From Terfezia claveryi (Eukaryota > Ascomycota > Pezizomycetes > Pezizales > Pezizaceae): a stretch of 64,000 nt of DNA. Position 1 is the first letter of the stretch, and every line of letters starts with the position of its first letter. The stretch spans positions 62,001 through 126,000 of the forward strand of contig WHUX01000067.1 of NCBI GenBank assembly GCA_015179025.1. The letters run 5' to 3'. This document shows positions 24,477-37,423 of the stretch, in pieces. Both the position numbers and the translations under genes were made by a program. The notes beneath the pieces were generated by a model, which ran no database searches, had not been told where the DNA came from, and worked only from the letters and a program-made list of their open reading frames with translations.

Positions 24477-26519
24477 CTCAGCCAGGCAACTTGGATATTA
24501 ATCAGTAGTCTCGTGGTCTCGTTGCCGAATACCCTAGAGCATAAGCAAGACCCTTCGGGACAAGACCGTCTTCCAAGTGATCACTTTCATTAGCCAAGTT
24601 TCAGCCCGTGAAAGCTGAAAGTGGGGTTGCAAACCACTAAAAAACGGACTCCGCAACCAATGAGTTTGCCACGCGAAGTCCGTAATATTCTGAAAGGTAT
24701 ACCGATATTTCCATGTCAAAAATAAAATAAAATAAAAACGGGGATTGGCTCTTATAGTACTTGCATGAAAGAAAATTCAACCTTACTTACGGAGTATACG
24801 GCCAGGTCCCTTCGGCTCGCAAGCTGCCTTGCAGAACGACCGAACAGGGGGCCACAAACCCTGCGTTCTAGATGCCCCAACGAACTACCGTACTGTTATT
24901 AAAGCCTTCACCGATATACAGTACCGGTATTGAATAACGCGAACAGTGGCTTCAAAGGTTCATCGCACGCTTTAACAGTCTCAGTGCTCAGAGGTGATCG
25001 ATTGAAGACTAGCAACTGCGAAAGCAAACAACCCAAAGGGGCTAGACGAGGACTCAGGTCCAGTTTCCTATTCAGGTAGTCTACGTATAAAGTCATGTGC
25101 AAGCTACGTTGACTGCGTGGAAGTCTCCAACATTTTCGTATGAGGTTGAGTTGTGCTGCTACTTGTACTTCTCCTTCTCACAACCTGTCTGTGGTCAAAA
25201 TCCTCCATCCTACAAAGTAGGACACAGCTGTTTTTCCCTTGAAATTTGCCTTGCCTTGCAGAAAGCTTGAGGTCACTCACTAGTTGATTGGAAACTCGTT
25301 CTGTGCAAATTCCATCTTTTGGGATCCCAGCTCTAGCATATTAGCCAAAGTGGCGATCGACACGACCCCTCCTGTGATTATGGCTTTCACCTGCTACGAC
25401 TTCCTAATACTCATTCTTACCGTAATCTGTCAGAACTACATTACTTACTGGTATTTGAGATCTCGAGTTGCTAATACTAGCATTTAGTTCCCCCCTTCGG
25501 CGTGGCCCTCTTTGCTGGGTTTGGAGCGGACCTTTTTCTCAACGTCATATTTACTATGCTTGGGTGAGGGTACCCCCGAGCCCCTCTCCCTGCTGTATTC
25601 TACGACTTTGCCCTGAAATCCTAGTCTCAAGACTACTGATACCCCTCCCCTCACGTATCTTTCCAAGCATGGGTATGGATCACTTACTGTCCAGTATAAC
25701 TTACTTGTGTTCTAGATACCTCCCTGGCCTGATTCACGGTGTCTATCTCTTCGCTGGTACGTAAAGATGTTAAGAGATATACTTTTCATATTAAATCCTG
25801 GCCTAATACCATCGGTTCTCCTTTGATGTGCTCTGTACAAATGTTCTAGGACTAACTATCCTATGAGAATTTTAGTGTGGGTTGACCGCCAATATTCCTT
25901 CAATGCCTTAGGCGTCCCACGGCCTGCATTTTGTGTATTCTCAACTTCAGTACAGCTCGGAGAACCGACTTGCCTTGGGTGCCGATAATGGGGGTAGAAG
26001 TTTTTGAGGTATCATTTACCCTGGGAAAGTATAAGATCAGGTCAATGTAGGATGGTGGGCATTGGTGATTATTGTCTGGGGAGGTAGTGGTATGTGAGGC
26101 CATTCATGGCCGTACGTGTGGTTATTGTTCGGAGAAATCCTGGAGCAGGGCTTCATGTATCCCACAGAGAATAGACCAACTCACGTTCTTTATACATCAA
26201 TACAACATGTATTCCATCAGAATGGAGGTAGTCAGGATTCTCGCAGAACGAATCAAATCGCTTTTATAATTTGAAAACCAATTTCGGCATAAAGTCCTCA
26301 AAAGAGGAACAGAGAAGTGAACATGATCTCAAAAATTGGGTATGTTAGACCACTTTCTTTACTTCGGCATGGAGATCATGAAGTTTCAATTTGCAATGCT
26401 CATGAAAGTGACCCTGAAACTAAGCATCACAATCGAAAGGGTTGTTCAGGGTAAGGGAGTGTTGACCGATAAAATCTTGAAAGAAGTTTACTAATACGAA
26501 ATTAGAAGCCCTCAATTAT

Positions 26520-26602
26520 GGGGTTAACTTAGTCTGGTTGGCACAAGCCTCTCGTAGTGGGGTTAACTGTGGAGGGGTAGTGCAACCAGACTAGGGTTAA
26601 CT
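26520..26602. repeat. Two adjacent microinsertions sharing three copies of the target repeat
   Basis: GGGTTAACT occurs three times (26521-26529, 26560-26568, 26594-26602). The first gap (about 29 nt) starts TAGTCTGGTTGGCACAAGCC. The second (25 nt) ends GTGCAACCAGACTA. The simplest reading is two insertions into the same site. Confidence 0.85.
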
Positions 26603-27529
26603 ATGCAGGATAATACAAAGAATTGCATGTGATGCAAGGCTCACGTCTCGTGACACGACCCATTCCTCAGACATATCGTTCCTGTATTTCGTGCATGCTT
26701 TTTCATCTTCCACCCTATCAAAAACATGCCGGCACAGTAGGTATGGTATGTTATTTACATGTTGCAATTGCGTTTACGAGGCCCCTGGAAGTAGCACAAT
26801 ACTTAGGTATGTCATTCCAGATCCATACGATGAGCTTCGATCGGGGCGGCCTTAATGGGAATATCGTCAGGGCAGGGAAGGTATGCAGGTAGAGGTGGAA
26901 CTTACGTGGGGGTTAACGAGTCATCGACCGATCACATGTCATGGGAACGAACGCTTGAATTGCAACTGTTCAAGATCACGTGTGTCGCCGGTCGAGCAAA
27001 AGCAGGTAGGAAGTCAGTTTCACCGAAGGAAGCTTGAACCTATGGTTAGGTGAAGTGAAAGAAAGGGGTAACTATATAGCCAATAATGACTATGTAGTTG
27101 ATGGGGGGAGGAGTCACACAAAGTGTGAACTCTTAAGGGGGAACTTTTCAACTAGGTATTCATTTAAGAAAGAGCAGCATCCCATAGCGCTCTTCCAGTT
27201 ATAGCGAAAAACCTTCAATCACCCCGATCAACTACAGACTTGAAAAGTATGTGGTATGTGGGTCAAGGAAAACGTTATGTTTCAGTGTTGTTATTGGTTG
27301 CATTATCTGACGTTGTACATGTAATCGGTAGGTATATAGAGACGAGTTGGGGGTTCATTATCATGGCCATCGGTATGAAAAAGTGAGCTGAGCTGGAGGA
27401 CAGACATACATGAGGAACATGTGAAATGTCTTCAATCCTGAATTATCGTTATCATCATGAGGAATGGGCGTAATTAGGTGTTATGTGTATGTACCCTGTT
27501 GATCCCCGGCATGTTTCGAGCGAAACGTG

Positions 27530-27578
27530 GGAGGATGCTAGTCAGGTTAGGCTTGTGCCAACCAGACTAGGAGGATGC
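27530..27578. repeat. Microinsertion with both inverted ends, 9-bp duplication
   Basis: GGAGGATGC at 27530-27538 and 27570-27578 flanks a 31-nt insert. The insert starts TAGTCAGGTTAGG and ends TTGTGCCAACCAGACTA, i.e. the two ends are inverted copies of the same sequence with little between them. Confidence 0.85.
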
Positions 27579-29175
27579 GAGCAGCAGAAGTGCTCGATGT
27601 AGTATAGTTTCATTCGTAAATTCGTAAATATACGAGTTCCATGACGGCCTTGGAACATTTTGGATGTCCTACTTAGCAACTTTTAGTAAGTCATCGCCAC
27701 TTAACCAAACCATCATGCATTTGTAAAAATGGAGAAACTAAAACGTATACAGATGAGATGTCCCCTCCAACCTAGCTACATACATAAGTAGGTCTGTAGC
27801 TGACAGAATTTAGTCTCGTGCCCAGAAACCCCCCGTAAGAGGAATATATTCAGATAAATGCCCCTTCGCAGATCGATTCAGAAAACAGAACGCTTCAATT
27901 TATGTTCAATTAATACATATCATATAAGGCGTATCTTACTCTGCCAGTAAGCGCTTTTCTGCCGGCTCCCTATTGAGGGAGAGAGTTGTGTGAATATACT
28001 TCCTATCCAGAAGGTTAGTTTCAAAAATCATATTGATTCTTTGGAGGGGTTGTTCTGCCACCTACGCTAGGCTATCATTGATCCCAGCTCCCAGAAAGAA
28101 GGCAATGCCCTGATCAAGACGAAAACTGCATTTTGCCCCCCCTTCCCCCCTTCCCCCTACCCCCAAAGTGGCCGCACTCGCCATCTCAGTACGATAAGAT
28201 CGCTCGATACGGTGCAGGAGTTTTTTCAGGGCGCATTCCGCTGCAAGATATGGGTTGCCGCACAGTTAACCGGACTAACTTACATACGGGCGCAAGGTAT
28301 ACTATTTTTACGCTTGATTTGGGCAGATGACATGCGAACCCAACGGTTCTGAATTATAAGAAAAAAATAAAAAATAAAAAATAAAAATAAAGAAGGGTAA
28401 TTATTTTCGCAGGCCGGGTACAAGTGTAGGTAATGCTAACCTTCCACGGAAGGTGTTGTGCCAACAAGACTGTCTCTACTGGCTAAGCGTGAGATCAACC
28501 TATAGGACTGAAAAGATGCTATGTCGAAGAGACCAGACGGAGAGATTGATCGTACCTACCTACGGAGTAGTCTAGTCGCGAAAGGGCAACTCGGGCACTT
28601 AGAAATTCAAATAAATAAAAAAATGGGGATGAAAAAAAAAATCGTTAGATTAGCGGATAGATAAGCACGAACCGAGCCGTCTGTGTGGAGTAAGCATCCG
28701 TTGCGTTCACATACATGTATATGCATAATGTAGGCACTTATCAACGCCGGTGCCCTACCAATTATCACTACATGTTTGAAGAATAGAATTGCAGTGATGA
28801 AAATGTCTCGTGTAGAATTAGGAAAAGTACTTCCGAGGTCTGCTACCTATTCCATTGGCACTGTAAGTTGGTATTGGCCTGTGGGGTACGAGTGCCAGGA
28901 GACTATAAGTGCGACTGCTCGGTTCTTGCTCATTTTAGATATGCATTTAAGATGTAGATATCGATGCTACCTTCCTAACTAGGTACTAAGAAGTGATATA
29001 CAGGGGTGAAGGAAAGGATGACAATTAAAGAGAAAGCTGGCAATCAATAGGGCATGAGATCAGCAATTAATAGCTGTCATCGGGACAAGACTATTGCATA
29101 GGCGTAAGTAAAAAAAAAAGGAACACGTAACTGCGGAAAGATGACCGAAAGCATCGCCATAGGGGTCAACAAATA

Positions 29176-31237
29176 TTAATTATCCGCTATAAGCTTTGGG
29201 CACCATTCCCTATCCTCGATATCCCAACCCCTGCCCCCATATCCGCCAGACCTACGATTCCCTCTTGGGTCCTGTGTCTGCTGCTGGGGCGGCGGCGGAG
29301 GAGGTGGAGGCGAAGGTTGGAGCTGATTGTGTTGATATTGATGTGGCTGCTGCTGAATGGGTGGAGGTGGTGGGAAACCCATTCCTCCAGATGGCCACCC
29401 GGAATAACCCTGTGCTTGCAAGTGCTGCAATAGCGCAGCGGCAGGTTGTGGGGGGGGAGGAATAGCTGCACCACCAGGGCCGTTTGGGGGTTGGGGCGGA
29501 GGCGGAGGCACGAACCCATATCCAAACTGCATCAATTGCTGCATGATTTGGTTAGGGCTTGGCGGGATCGTCCCCGGAACAGGAGGGGAGTGCATTGCAG
29601 GGCCGTTATAGGGTGGGAACTGTGTATATGAGGCTAGATACTGCTGCTGTTGCTGCTGTTGCTGCTGATATGGTACAGGGTAACCCAACATAGGCTGCTG
29701 CATATTGGGAGGCGGAGCTTGTGGTGGCTGTTGATAACCTGAAGCTGGTGGGGCATAATTAATCTCCTGCTTGAAAGATGGCTGGCCAGTAGAAGCAGAT
29801 CGAGATCTACTGCGTGACACCGACTGGCTTCTGGACTTGGAATGGCTTCGGGACTTGGAACGGCTTCGGCTTCCCCTTCTGCTTCTGCTTCTACTGCTGC
29901 TATCGTATGACTTCCTCCATTTGCCTCCTCGCTGGCGCGACCTAGCTCGTGACCCAGACCGCGAGCGTGACCTCGATGTTGAGTACGAAGATGACCTTCT
30001 TCTCCGCCTCCTATCCCTGGAAGATCTAGACCTAGATCGTGACATCGATGAGCCGTTACTGGAGTACCCTCTTCGCCCTCTGTCCCGGGAACTCTGATCT
30101 TCATCCCGTTCTTCTCCGTTTCCTTTCCGCTTTTCCAACATTTTCTCACAAAATGTCCTACTCCAACCATAGTATCCTTCTCCATCTTTACCCCAAACCC
30201 CACCCACGGAATCGGAATCGACGTCGCCAATACTTTCCCCGCTAAACATCGCCTCCGCAGATTTGAGGAACTCCTTAACTGCATTGCTCAAACCCTCACT
30301 AGGAGTTGAGTTTGGAAACTGGATAGGGCGAACAAGTCGTGGGTTAATTGGGGCAGTTGAGTTGGGAATGATATGTGGCAGCATGTTGGCTGCTGGTAGA
30401 TCGTAGAATGGTAGTGAAGGATCCCCATGAAAAGCAGGAAGCAATAAAGGTTGCTCCGACTCTTCTTTTGATGCAGGCCTTGCGACATCTCCTACTGGCT
30501 TTTGCTCAGTAGCTTGAGACAGTGGGTCAGCTATGTTGGAGCTCGTATCATTTGCCCTCGCTCGTAGGGTCTCCAAAAAGCTAAGCGAGTAATATTGCTT
30601 CTCCTGCCACTGATCCAAGACGTAGTTCATCCTCCGTAACTGTTTGACAGCTCCTGGGTACAAGCAGCTCGCAACCATATCCCCAAGAAGCTCTGAATCT
30701 CCCTTGCAAAAAGTGGGTCAGGAGCAATGAATCTCTTGTGGTATAAAACATCATTAACCAGGTACAGCACTGCCAGCGCCTTCTTCCTCCCACTTGTCTT
30801 CTTTGGTGTATCTGGTGACGGTGTTGGTTTGGTGGTGCACCCAGCTGCGTTGAATGATTGTGCAAGTGCCAAAAGGTACTTCCCCAGAGACGTAGCTCTC
30901 TGCTTGGACGGCATATACTTGATTATCCATCGTTTACAAGTCTAATCGTTCAGTTCAACAAGCCCCACACCACAGCGTGCATGAGAATAAACGTCAGCCG
31001 GAAACGTGTCATAACTCAAGAACACAATGTGTATAGGAGGGTTTTTTCTCATCGTGTATGTAGTTCAAAGGGTGATGAAAAAGCAACCTGGATATTCGCC
31101 GAAGAGCACTGGTTCAAAGTCTTGTCCAAGAGCGCATGGAAATTGGTCATCTCGTCACGAGGGACGGAGACGGGGTCGGCACGCAGCAGTGAGGCGGTGA
31201 GTGAAGCCTTTGCGATAGCTAACTGGTGAGTCGCCAT
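29176..31237 (-). CDS. CID-domain, SR-rich RNA-processing protein (CHERP/SCAF-like), one apparent frameshift
   Basis: Exon 1 is 31237-31088 and exon 2 30941-29176. The N-terminus is a CID/RPR domain, the module that binds the phosphorylated polymerase II C-terminal tail: FHALLDKTLNQCSSANIQTC across the intron, then KRWIIKYM, LYLVNDVLYHKRF, and (in another frame) ELLGDMVASCLYPGAV...LDQWQEKQYYS. The rest is an RS-repeat region, then a P/Q-rich tail with poly-Q and poly-P. CHERP and related splicing cofactors have this layout. The frame changes by one base near 30700-30713, within A5 and C3 runs. One extra base there would restore a continuous ~638-aa protein. No plausible intron spans it without deleting the conserved NDVLYH, so a sequence error or real mutation is likely. 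Confidence 0.8.
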
Positions 31238-32455
31238 TGAGGGCAGGCGAGGTCGAGGAATCTGTGTTGTTGTTGGTGATTTGGATTAAGTCGTTGTTGT
31301 TAAGAGCTTAGGTAATTACTTAAGCGCTTAGTAGCTTAGTAATTTGATTGAAAATGTCGCCCAAATATTAATTTAATACATTACATATCCGTAAAGTATC
31401 AATTATTGCAAATATTTTCATGAATCGGGATTCAAATGCCTCGATCTCGATTGTGGGATATTGAGGGATATGCATCAGGGCTTTTGCGTAAGCGGCATAA
31501 CAGACGCATCATTTGCAAACGTATTGCCCACAACCAGGCTTCCGTACATTGTTTCGATATTCTAGAGTAGAAGGCCTACTGAGGCAGGATATAACGCTTC
31601 ATGCATGTGGGCTCTGTGAGTGCACATACATTGATGTAGACTCCATGTAAGTACCCCCACAATTAATATCTATTTTCATACAATATGTGCTTGTTCAAGG
31701 AATGTACACATGTATCAAATTGCCCCGTAGGTAAATGAAATGATCGGATTCAAGTTATCTTCATTGGTCGGGCGGGTGCTGCCGCAGCTAGCAGGATGCT
31801 TCTATTCAAGGTACTATTATTGGTAGATGTAGGTAGTACCAATTGCAGAAGTGGGGATTTGTATATTCTCTCAATTTATCAAGCTGGAGGCAAATTGCTT
31901 AATAATTTAATAGCTCAACGAGTCACTCGACCAGTATCATTGCCTCAAAACTGTTCCTTAATGATCACCTATATATACAATTCCAGATGAGCCACATATA
32001 CTACGTCATCCAAAAATCTGTTATATCCAAACATAATCAATCCAACCATCAACCGAGTGCATGGAAGATAGAGCTTTTGAAAAAATTAATGAAAAGGAAA
32101 ATCAGAACGTAGCCGGCCCTAAATGAAAACGCACAGACTCCAGGGATTTTGACCGTTAAAGAAAAAAATTATTCCATACCTTTTTTTGTTGCTTTATTTT
32201 GCTTTCTGGCCCGTTATGTCGTATTCGAGGGTCCGTAGTGTACTTGCTGTGCCAAGGAAAAAGGAAGCAGGTGAAGCGTGTAGGGGAAAGGAAACTTGCG
32301 ATACAATACAAAAATAATGACAAGTTTGAAAAAACCGATGATAACTGAATCCAGTACTATTCCTCTGTCATTCGCCTCTCTCTCAGTCGATGAACAGGTT
32401 TGTAGGGTGCCACCAGGTTGCTTCTCCAGGTTAATATGTTACTGGAATGAGGGCA
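31238..32455. other. Intergenic upstream of the CID gene
   Basis: AT-rich, no gene seen. It contains the CID gene promoter side and the 3' side of the ACT-domain gene. Confidence 0.5.
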
Positions 32456-33943
32456 TTAGCACCCAAGTGAAAGTGCTCCAATGGCCCTTTCAATGTCCTC
32501 CTCGGCAACCATAACTGTGCCGGCTCTTGCTGTGCTAAGGTAACTCATCTCCACTGAATCTGAGGAATCCCCGAACAATGCACCTCCTCCCGTCCTCCCC
32601 ACCAGCCTGCCGGCCACACCACAGACTATACCTGTGGACTCCACCGGCAATCCCCTTAGGTCCAGCACGATTGGTATCAGGACATCTCCCTTGGTCCCAA
32701 GAAGTGAATCCGTTGATCCAAACATCGGCAACAGATCTTTCTGAAGCAGTAAGGAAGCAGGCTCATGATTCGTCAGAGTTACACTCAGGAACTCAGGCTG
32801 TGACACCAAACATTTTACCAGCCCCAAGTAAAGCCCACCATCATCAGACCTCATACTAGTCCCAGCTCGGCTAACCCGCCTCCGCCCTGCACACAAGACC
32901 AATCTTGTATTGGTACTGACAGTAGGAACAACGTTCTGCCGTTTCAGTGTTGCAAAAGTCTTCGCCTCTAGCTCTTCAATCGTCGTAGGCAGTGGCGTCG
33001 AGGGCACGCTATTTATTGAAGATGCAGAAGTACCTCTGTGATGAGTTGCCACAAAGGAGTCTGAGTGCTTCTCGAAGGCAAATCCTTGTTTTTCTAATGC
33101 TTTGGTAACATGTGCCCTGTTTTTGGCAGGTACCAAGATGTAGTCGGAGAAGTATGTGGTAATGAAGAATATAGAGCTTCCAATCGTTAGTCTCGAAAAG
33201 TACAGCTGTCCAGGGTAGACTTACATGCCAGCAAAAGCCAATGGACTGGTGAGGTCCAATACTCTTTTCCCCGCGTCCAAGCCCTCTCCGTCAACTTGCA
33301 ACACCACGAAATCGTCCTCCCCAATAACAACATCACCCTTTGTGCTTGAATTGAGCCGACTTATGATTGGTCGGAATAGCCGTTCTACTAAATCCTTGGA
33401 GCATACCACTGAACACTCAACGGGAGTAACGGAAATGTTCACAAAGTCGTGAGCATCATCTGTGACCTCTAAACTTGTGAGTCTGACCGAAGGTGATTCG
33501 TCATAGGAAGCAAATGACTCCGAGGCCTGGCGACCTGTGGATCCCGATAGAGGGAGTAAAAGGGAAAGAATAGGCTGAACAAAATGAGGGTATAGATGTA
33601 AAGGAATGTGAATGAGGCTTAAGTTGCAGTCCTGTAATATTCGTGCAGTTGTTCGTAAGCCACCGAACTCTGACATGGAACTCTCCAGTAACGGTTCTGA
33701 AAATCCAGAGCAACTACTGCTCCTACTCCATGTTACCGATGACGGCGGAGAGTTTCCCGCGATCGCGGAGGTCTGCGCCCATGAAGAGGTGCGAGACGCC
33801 ACTGTCGCCCATGGCAGATGGGGGAGTATTGAAGACAGCGTGAAAGTTTTGGGGGAGGAAGGATTTCGTTGAGGAGCAGATGGATCAAACTCAAGAGGCA
33901 ACTCAGAAGGAGTACTAACAAGAAACTTGATAGAAGCACTCAT
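32456..33943 (-). CDS. ACT-domain protein related to CASTOR/GATS arginine sensors
   Basis: Exons 33943-33225 and 33176-32456 give 479 aa. It shows the paired ACT-domain pattern of CASTOR1: LSLIHIPLHLYPHFVQPIL (first strand and helix), EDDFVVLQVDGEG, and after the intron FAGISIFFITTYFSDYILVP followed by a helix (NRAHVTKALEKQGF), like the LSTYQTDFILV segment of CASTOR1. In animals CASTOR1 binds arginine and controls GATOR2/TORC1. The role in fungi is not established, so function is inference. A serine-rich insert follows and the C-terminal third (VLCAGRRRVSR..., KGDVLIPIVLDLRGLPVEST) carries more ACT-like strands. ATG 33943 is preferred to the in-frame ATG at 33952. Confidence 0.82.
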
Positions 33944-35663
33944 GTAAGTCATAAAACAGCTTTTCAGCGCAGACAGGTCCTTGATATAACACTCTAGCTA
34001 GGTTTCCCCACCTTTTATGCGACCTTATTACTCCCTAGAAATTAGATCACGCCAATCACGTTAAAAAAAGTTTGAGAGAAAAAGGTATATAGAATTGAAC
34101 AATACACCACTTCAGCTTCCCCCCTATAAAGATGTCACAAAAGCAGACTGGGGTTATGAGTTAGTACAAGCAGGTGAGCCAAGAGGGCCAAGATCGATAA
34201 TTGCAGAGAACCTACCTAGCTAATAACGACTGCGTGGGGTACCTAGCAAGTATTAACCGGCAGCATTCGTGGTCAAGTTGGATTCGCAACTTTGACGGGT
34301 CTTGAAGCTGCAGGCTTTGGAGCAGCGAACCTTGGGTTGCAGATGTATGCAGGGTGTTGGTTTTGGGCACCGGAATATGGGGAAGAGAGAGCGGACTTGT
34401 TTAAGGTGAGATCAACTTAATGCGGCGTGACAGTGGGATTCCGAGACAATCAGTAGGTAGATGTTGGTCTCGGTCTCTTGGGCGAGGTCGAGTTTCGATC
34501 CGGGGAGGTAGGGAAGCGTGAGAGCTACAATATAGTGTGGTGTCAGACCTTTTTGTATGTACATGGGATCGCAATTGCTTCGACCGTTCGAATGTGACAA
34601 TAAAAGAACGATAATGAAGTGAATGAGGTAGGGACAAGTACAATGAAAGAATTAAATCACTTACTTTTGGGAATATAAGTATGTATGATGGAACGGTAGT
34701 TTCGAACACCTAAATAGTTAAGGGGGTAGGAAGAAAACAAGTCCAGTATCAACAAATCAGGCGGTACCGGTACATGCTCGTGAGATATTTCGTCTTGGGG
34801 AATGGGATGGAATATTTGACAGGTGAATCAAGCAACGAGGGGCTAATTTTGTCGAAGTGAACCATGCCTGGTCTGAACTATCGATGATATAAATGTGCAT
34901 ATCTGCACAACCACACCTCCGATCTTGCAAGGGTGTGTGCACCATTTATCAACAGCGCATGCATAAAGGGTCTTTCAAGCCACCCCCATGATGCCCTGAA
35001 GGATGGCATTCCCCGGGGCGCCCAGCCATACCCGCTTATCGAGCCAGGATTGGTGTACTTTACAGTGCAAAACATCTATTTATTGCCAAACACAGTCGAA
35101 AAGCGATCTCCCTTTGTTGCCTACCTATGTCCCAATTAGCAAGCGTGCGGCCACTAAAATAATGAGCTTAAGAGTTTAATTAGTCCTTTTTTCCTTCTGA
35201 TCTTCAATATCAATCAGCAGCTTTCATTACATAGAATGGATGAGGACGGCAATTATAGGCGGCGTGAAAGCGAAAAAACTATTGTGCCATCCATCATTGG
35301 CTAGCAGTGCTCCTAACTTGAACACCCTCCTGTGTTGAAATCGTAAGGTTATGAGTGGCTTAATATTGACAGTGCTATGTATGTTCCCACCAGGATGTAT
35401 ATATAGATAGAAAGGAAGAAAACAACACTAGAATCTGAATGTAATACTGCAAGAACAAGCGCTCCTCTAGAGACATAAAATTAACAGAAAAGACAGGAGT
35501 TCTTATTCCCACTATTTTCGGGCATGTATAATCGTGGAGTTCTATGAAGGTAAGGTATTAGCTATGATCATCGCTACAGTTTGGGAGAACATCACCTGCG
35601 AATGAGCATTCAAGGCTCAATACGAGAATGTTTTACGGAGAGCTTATTATTTATGGGCTGTCT

Positions 35664-35695
35664 ATTTTCTTAGTCTGGTTGGCACCATTTTCTTA
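35664..35695 (+). repeat. Microinsertion with 9-bp duplication
   Basis: ATTTTCTTA at 35664-35672 and 35687-35695 flanks 14 nt, GTCTGGTTGGCACC. If TA is counted with the insert it reads TAGTCTGGTTGGCACC. Confidence 0.85.
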
Positions 35696-36287
35696 TCTCT
35701 AGATTTTCTGACTGTAGCCGAGTCTTTTTATCTAGCCACATTGGAGGATCGAGTAGCACTACATATGTTCTGGGCAGCCCGCGGGCAGCATACCCTCTGT
35801 GCCGGTTACGGGCAATGAATATAATTCCTCAATTTGATAAATGTGAATCTAACAAAACATTCTGCTACACTCCAAAAAACATCCTGTGAAGTCATTTTTG
35901 ACCGCCCCTTCCGCATCACATGTAGGGAGACGGTAGACATTGAACAAGGGGAGAATTCCGGAAAAACTACCTCAAGCCCTTCAAATGATGAAGTACATGC
36001 TTTTGTAGTTAACAACTCATCACCTTTATCTCTGATGATGAATAAAATGGAGAGGAGGATACTTAGTTTATTGCTACCGTAGAAATCTGCAACGTTTCCT
36101 ATGCAATAGATATTTGACTATTAGTTTCTTATCTACGGGGGTGCTTATCCATGAGGTTTTTAATATATGGGGCCTTATGGTTCAGGGACTATCTTGTGCT
36201 GAATATCGATGCGCTATATGGAATTCAGTGAAGTTCATAGTAATCATTATTATAATATTTTTTTGTCTACATCTTGTTGCACGATTT

Positions 36288-36332
36288 ATCCTATAAGTAA
36301 TGAAAATCCCAACTATTTCTTACTTATAGGAT
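36288..36332. other. Perfect 13-bp stem-loop
   Basis: ATCCTATAAGTAA is followed 19 nt later by its exact reverse complement. No transcript context is visible; it may be the inner part of a small inverted-repeat element. Confidence 0.6.
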
Positions 36333-37219
36333 CCAGGTAAGGTGTAAGACAGTACAGTACTTTCTTAATCTCAGGTACTTATTTATATGCAGATTGCTAA
36401 GGTACTTCAATTCCTCACTTTAAACTAAAACGAAGCAGGTTCTACCTAGAAAGAATTATACAACAGGTAGAAGCTGTATTATAGAGTTATAGGAGATCGA
36501 ATGGCACGATGCTACAACAAACATCATGTTTTTGCAGTTGTGATATGGCCAAACCTGATAAGAAAGGTATTACAAAGTCACAACCTGAATCCTATCAATT
36601 GTGTTAAGTATACGTATCTGATAACTTTTACTTAACTAAGAACCTCTATCCAGCTACTGACCTTACGGGCTTAGAGAATAATATTTCAGATACTCTAACT
36701 GCTTGGTAAACCACAGTCACCAGGCATCTATAACTAAGTACTAGTGTTTTCATTTCATTTGTCTGCAAGGACTTCTACTCTAATTGTTGTTGCCGATAAT
36801 TTAAGAATAATCTGAGATTTTTTAATTTATTCACATACAAAAGTACTAACAGATCGTGACTGTATTAACCTCTCAGCTCTAGCTGAACCAAATTGGAATG
36901 TTAGAGGGGGGTCTAATCGACTAGGAAATATATGCAGTCGTTGGGATAGCTCCAGTTAGGTATACCATTATCAATTCTTTTTTTGGGGGGTAAATCAGTA
37001 CTCATAAACCTTTATCAATACAAGTGCATTATATACAAAATTGAGTAATTATTTAAATTGCCCGTGAGCGGCCCAGAACACATACACAAGTAGCTCGATC
37101 TGGCAAATTGTGAGCAACACGTATTGTAGGTATGATGAGCTTACATATATTTGGCTGCTTCTTATCCTTCCACGGCTTCATGAATATCAACTGTAACTAT
37201 TTAATAAAGTATAAAGTAA

Positions 37220-37271
37220 TAGTCGATGGATCTCTACCGAGAGTCCGGTGCCCGCCAGACTAGTCGATGGA
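37220..37271. repeat. Microinsertion with 11-bp duplication
   Basis: TAGTCGATGGA at 37220-37230 and 37261-37271 flanks 30 nt that end CCGGTGCCCGCCAGAC. With the following TA this reads as a diverged CCAGACTA end. Confidence 0.75.
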
Positions 37272-37423
37272 AGCCTCTATGAGGGTCTGGGTACGAGACT
37301 CCAGAATCATGTGAATAGACTTTTCAAACTCAAATACGATAAGCAAATCAAATTTCTAGTAGTCTGGCTGGCCCAACCCTAATCTGGCTTGCACTATTCT
37401 CGATCAGACCCTCCTCCGAGGGT

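Larger units (their letters stand above)
24211..29175. other. Gene-poor 5 kb region
   Basis: No ORF here has recognisable motifs, matching introns or length above ~100 aa. It holds A-rich simple repeats (24719-24740, 28359-28393, 28605-28642), several microinsertions listed separately, and many short direct repeats. Composition is intermediate, so it may contain unrecognised non-coding RNA or decayed repeats. Confidence 0.5.

Noticed and set aside
28450..28475. GTGCCAACAAGACTG as a microinsertion
   Set aside because: Diverged and without a clear duplication.
29196..30284. Arg/Leu-rich ORFs opposite the SR region
   Set aside because: Shadows of the low-complexity RS and PQ coding region.
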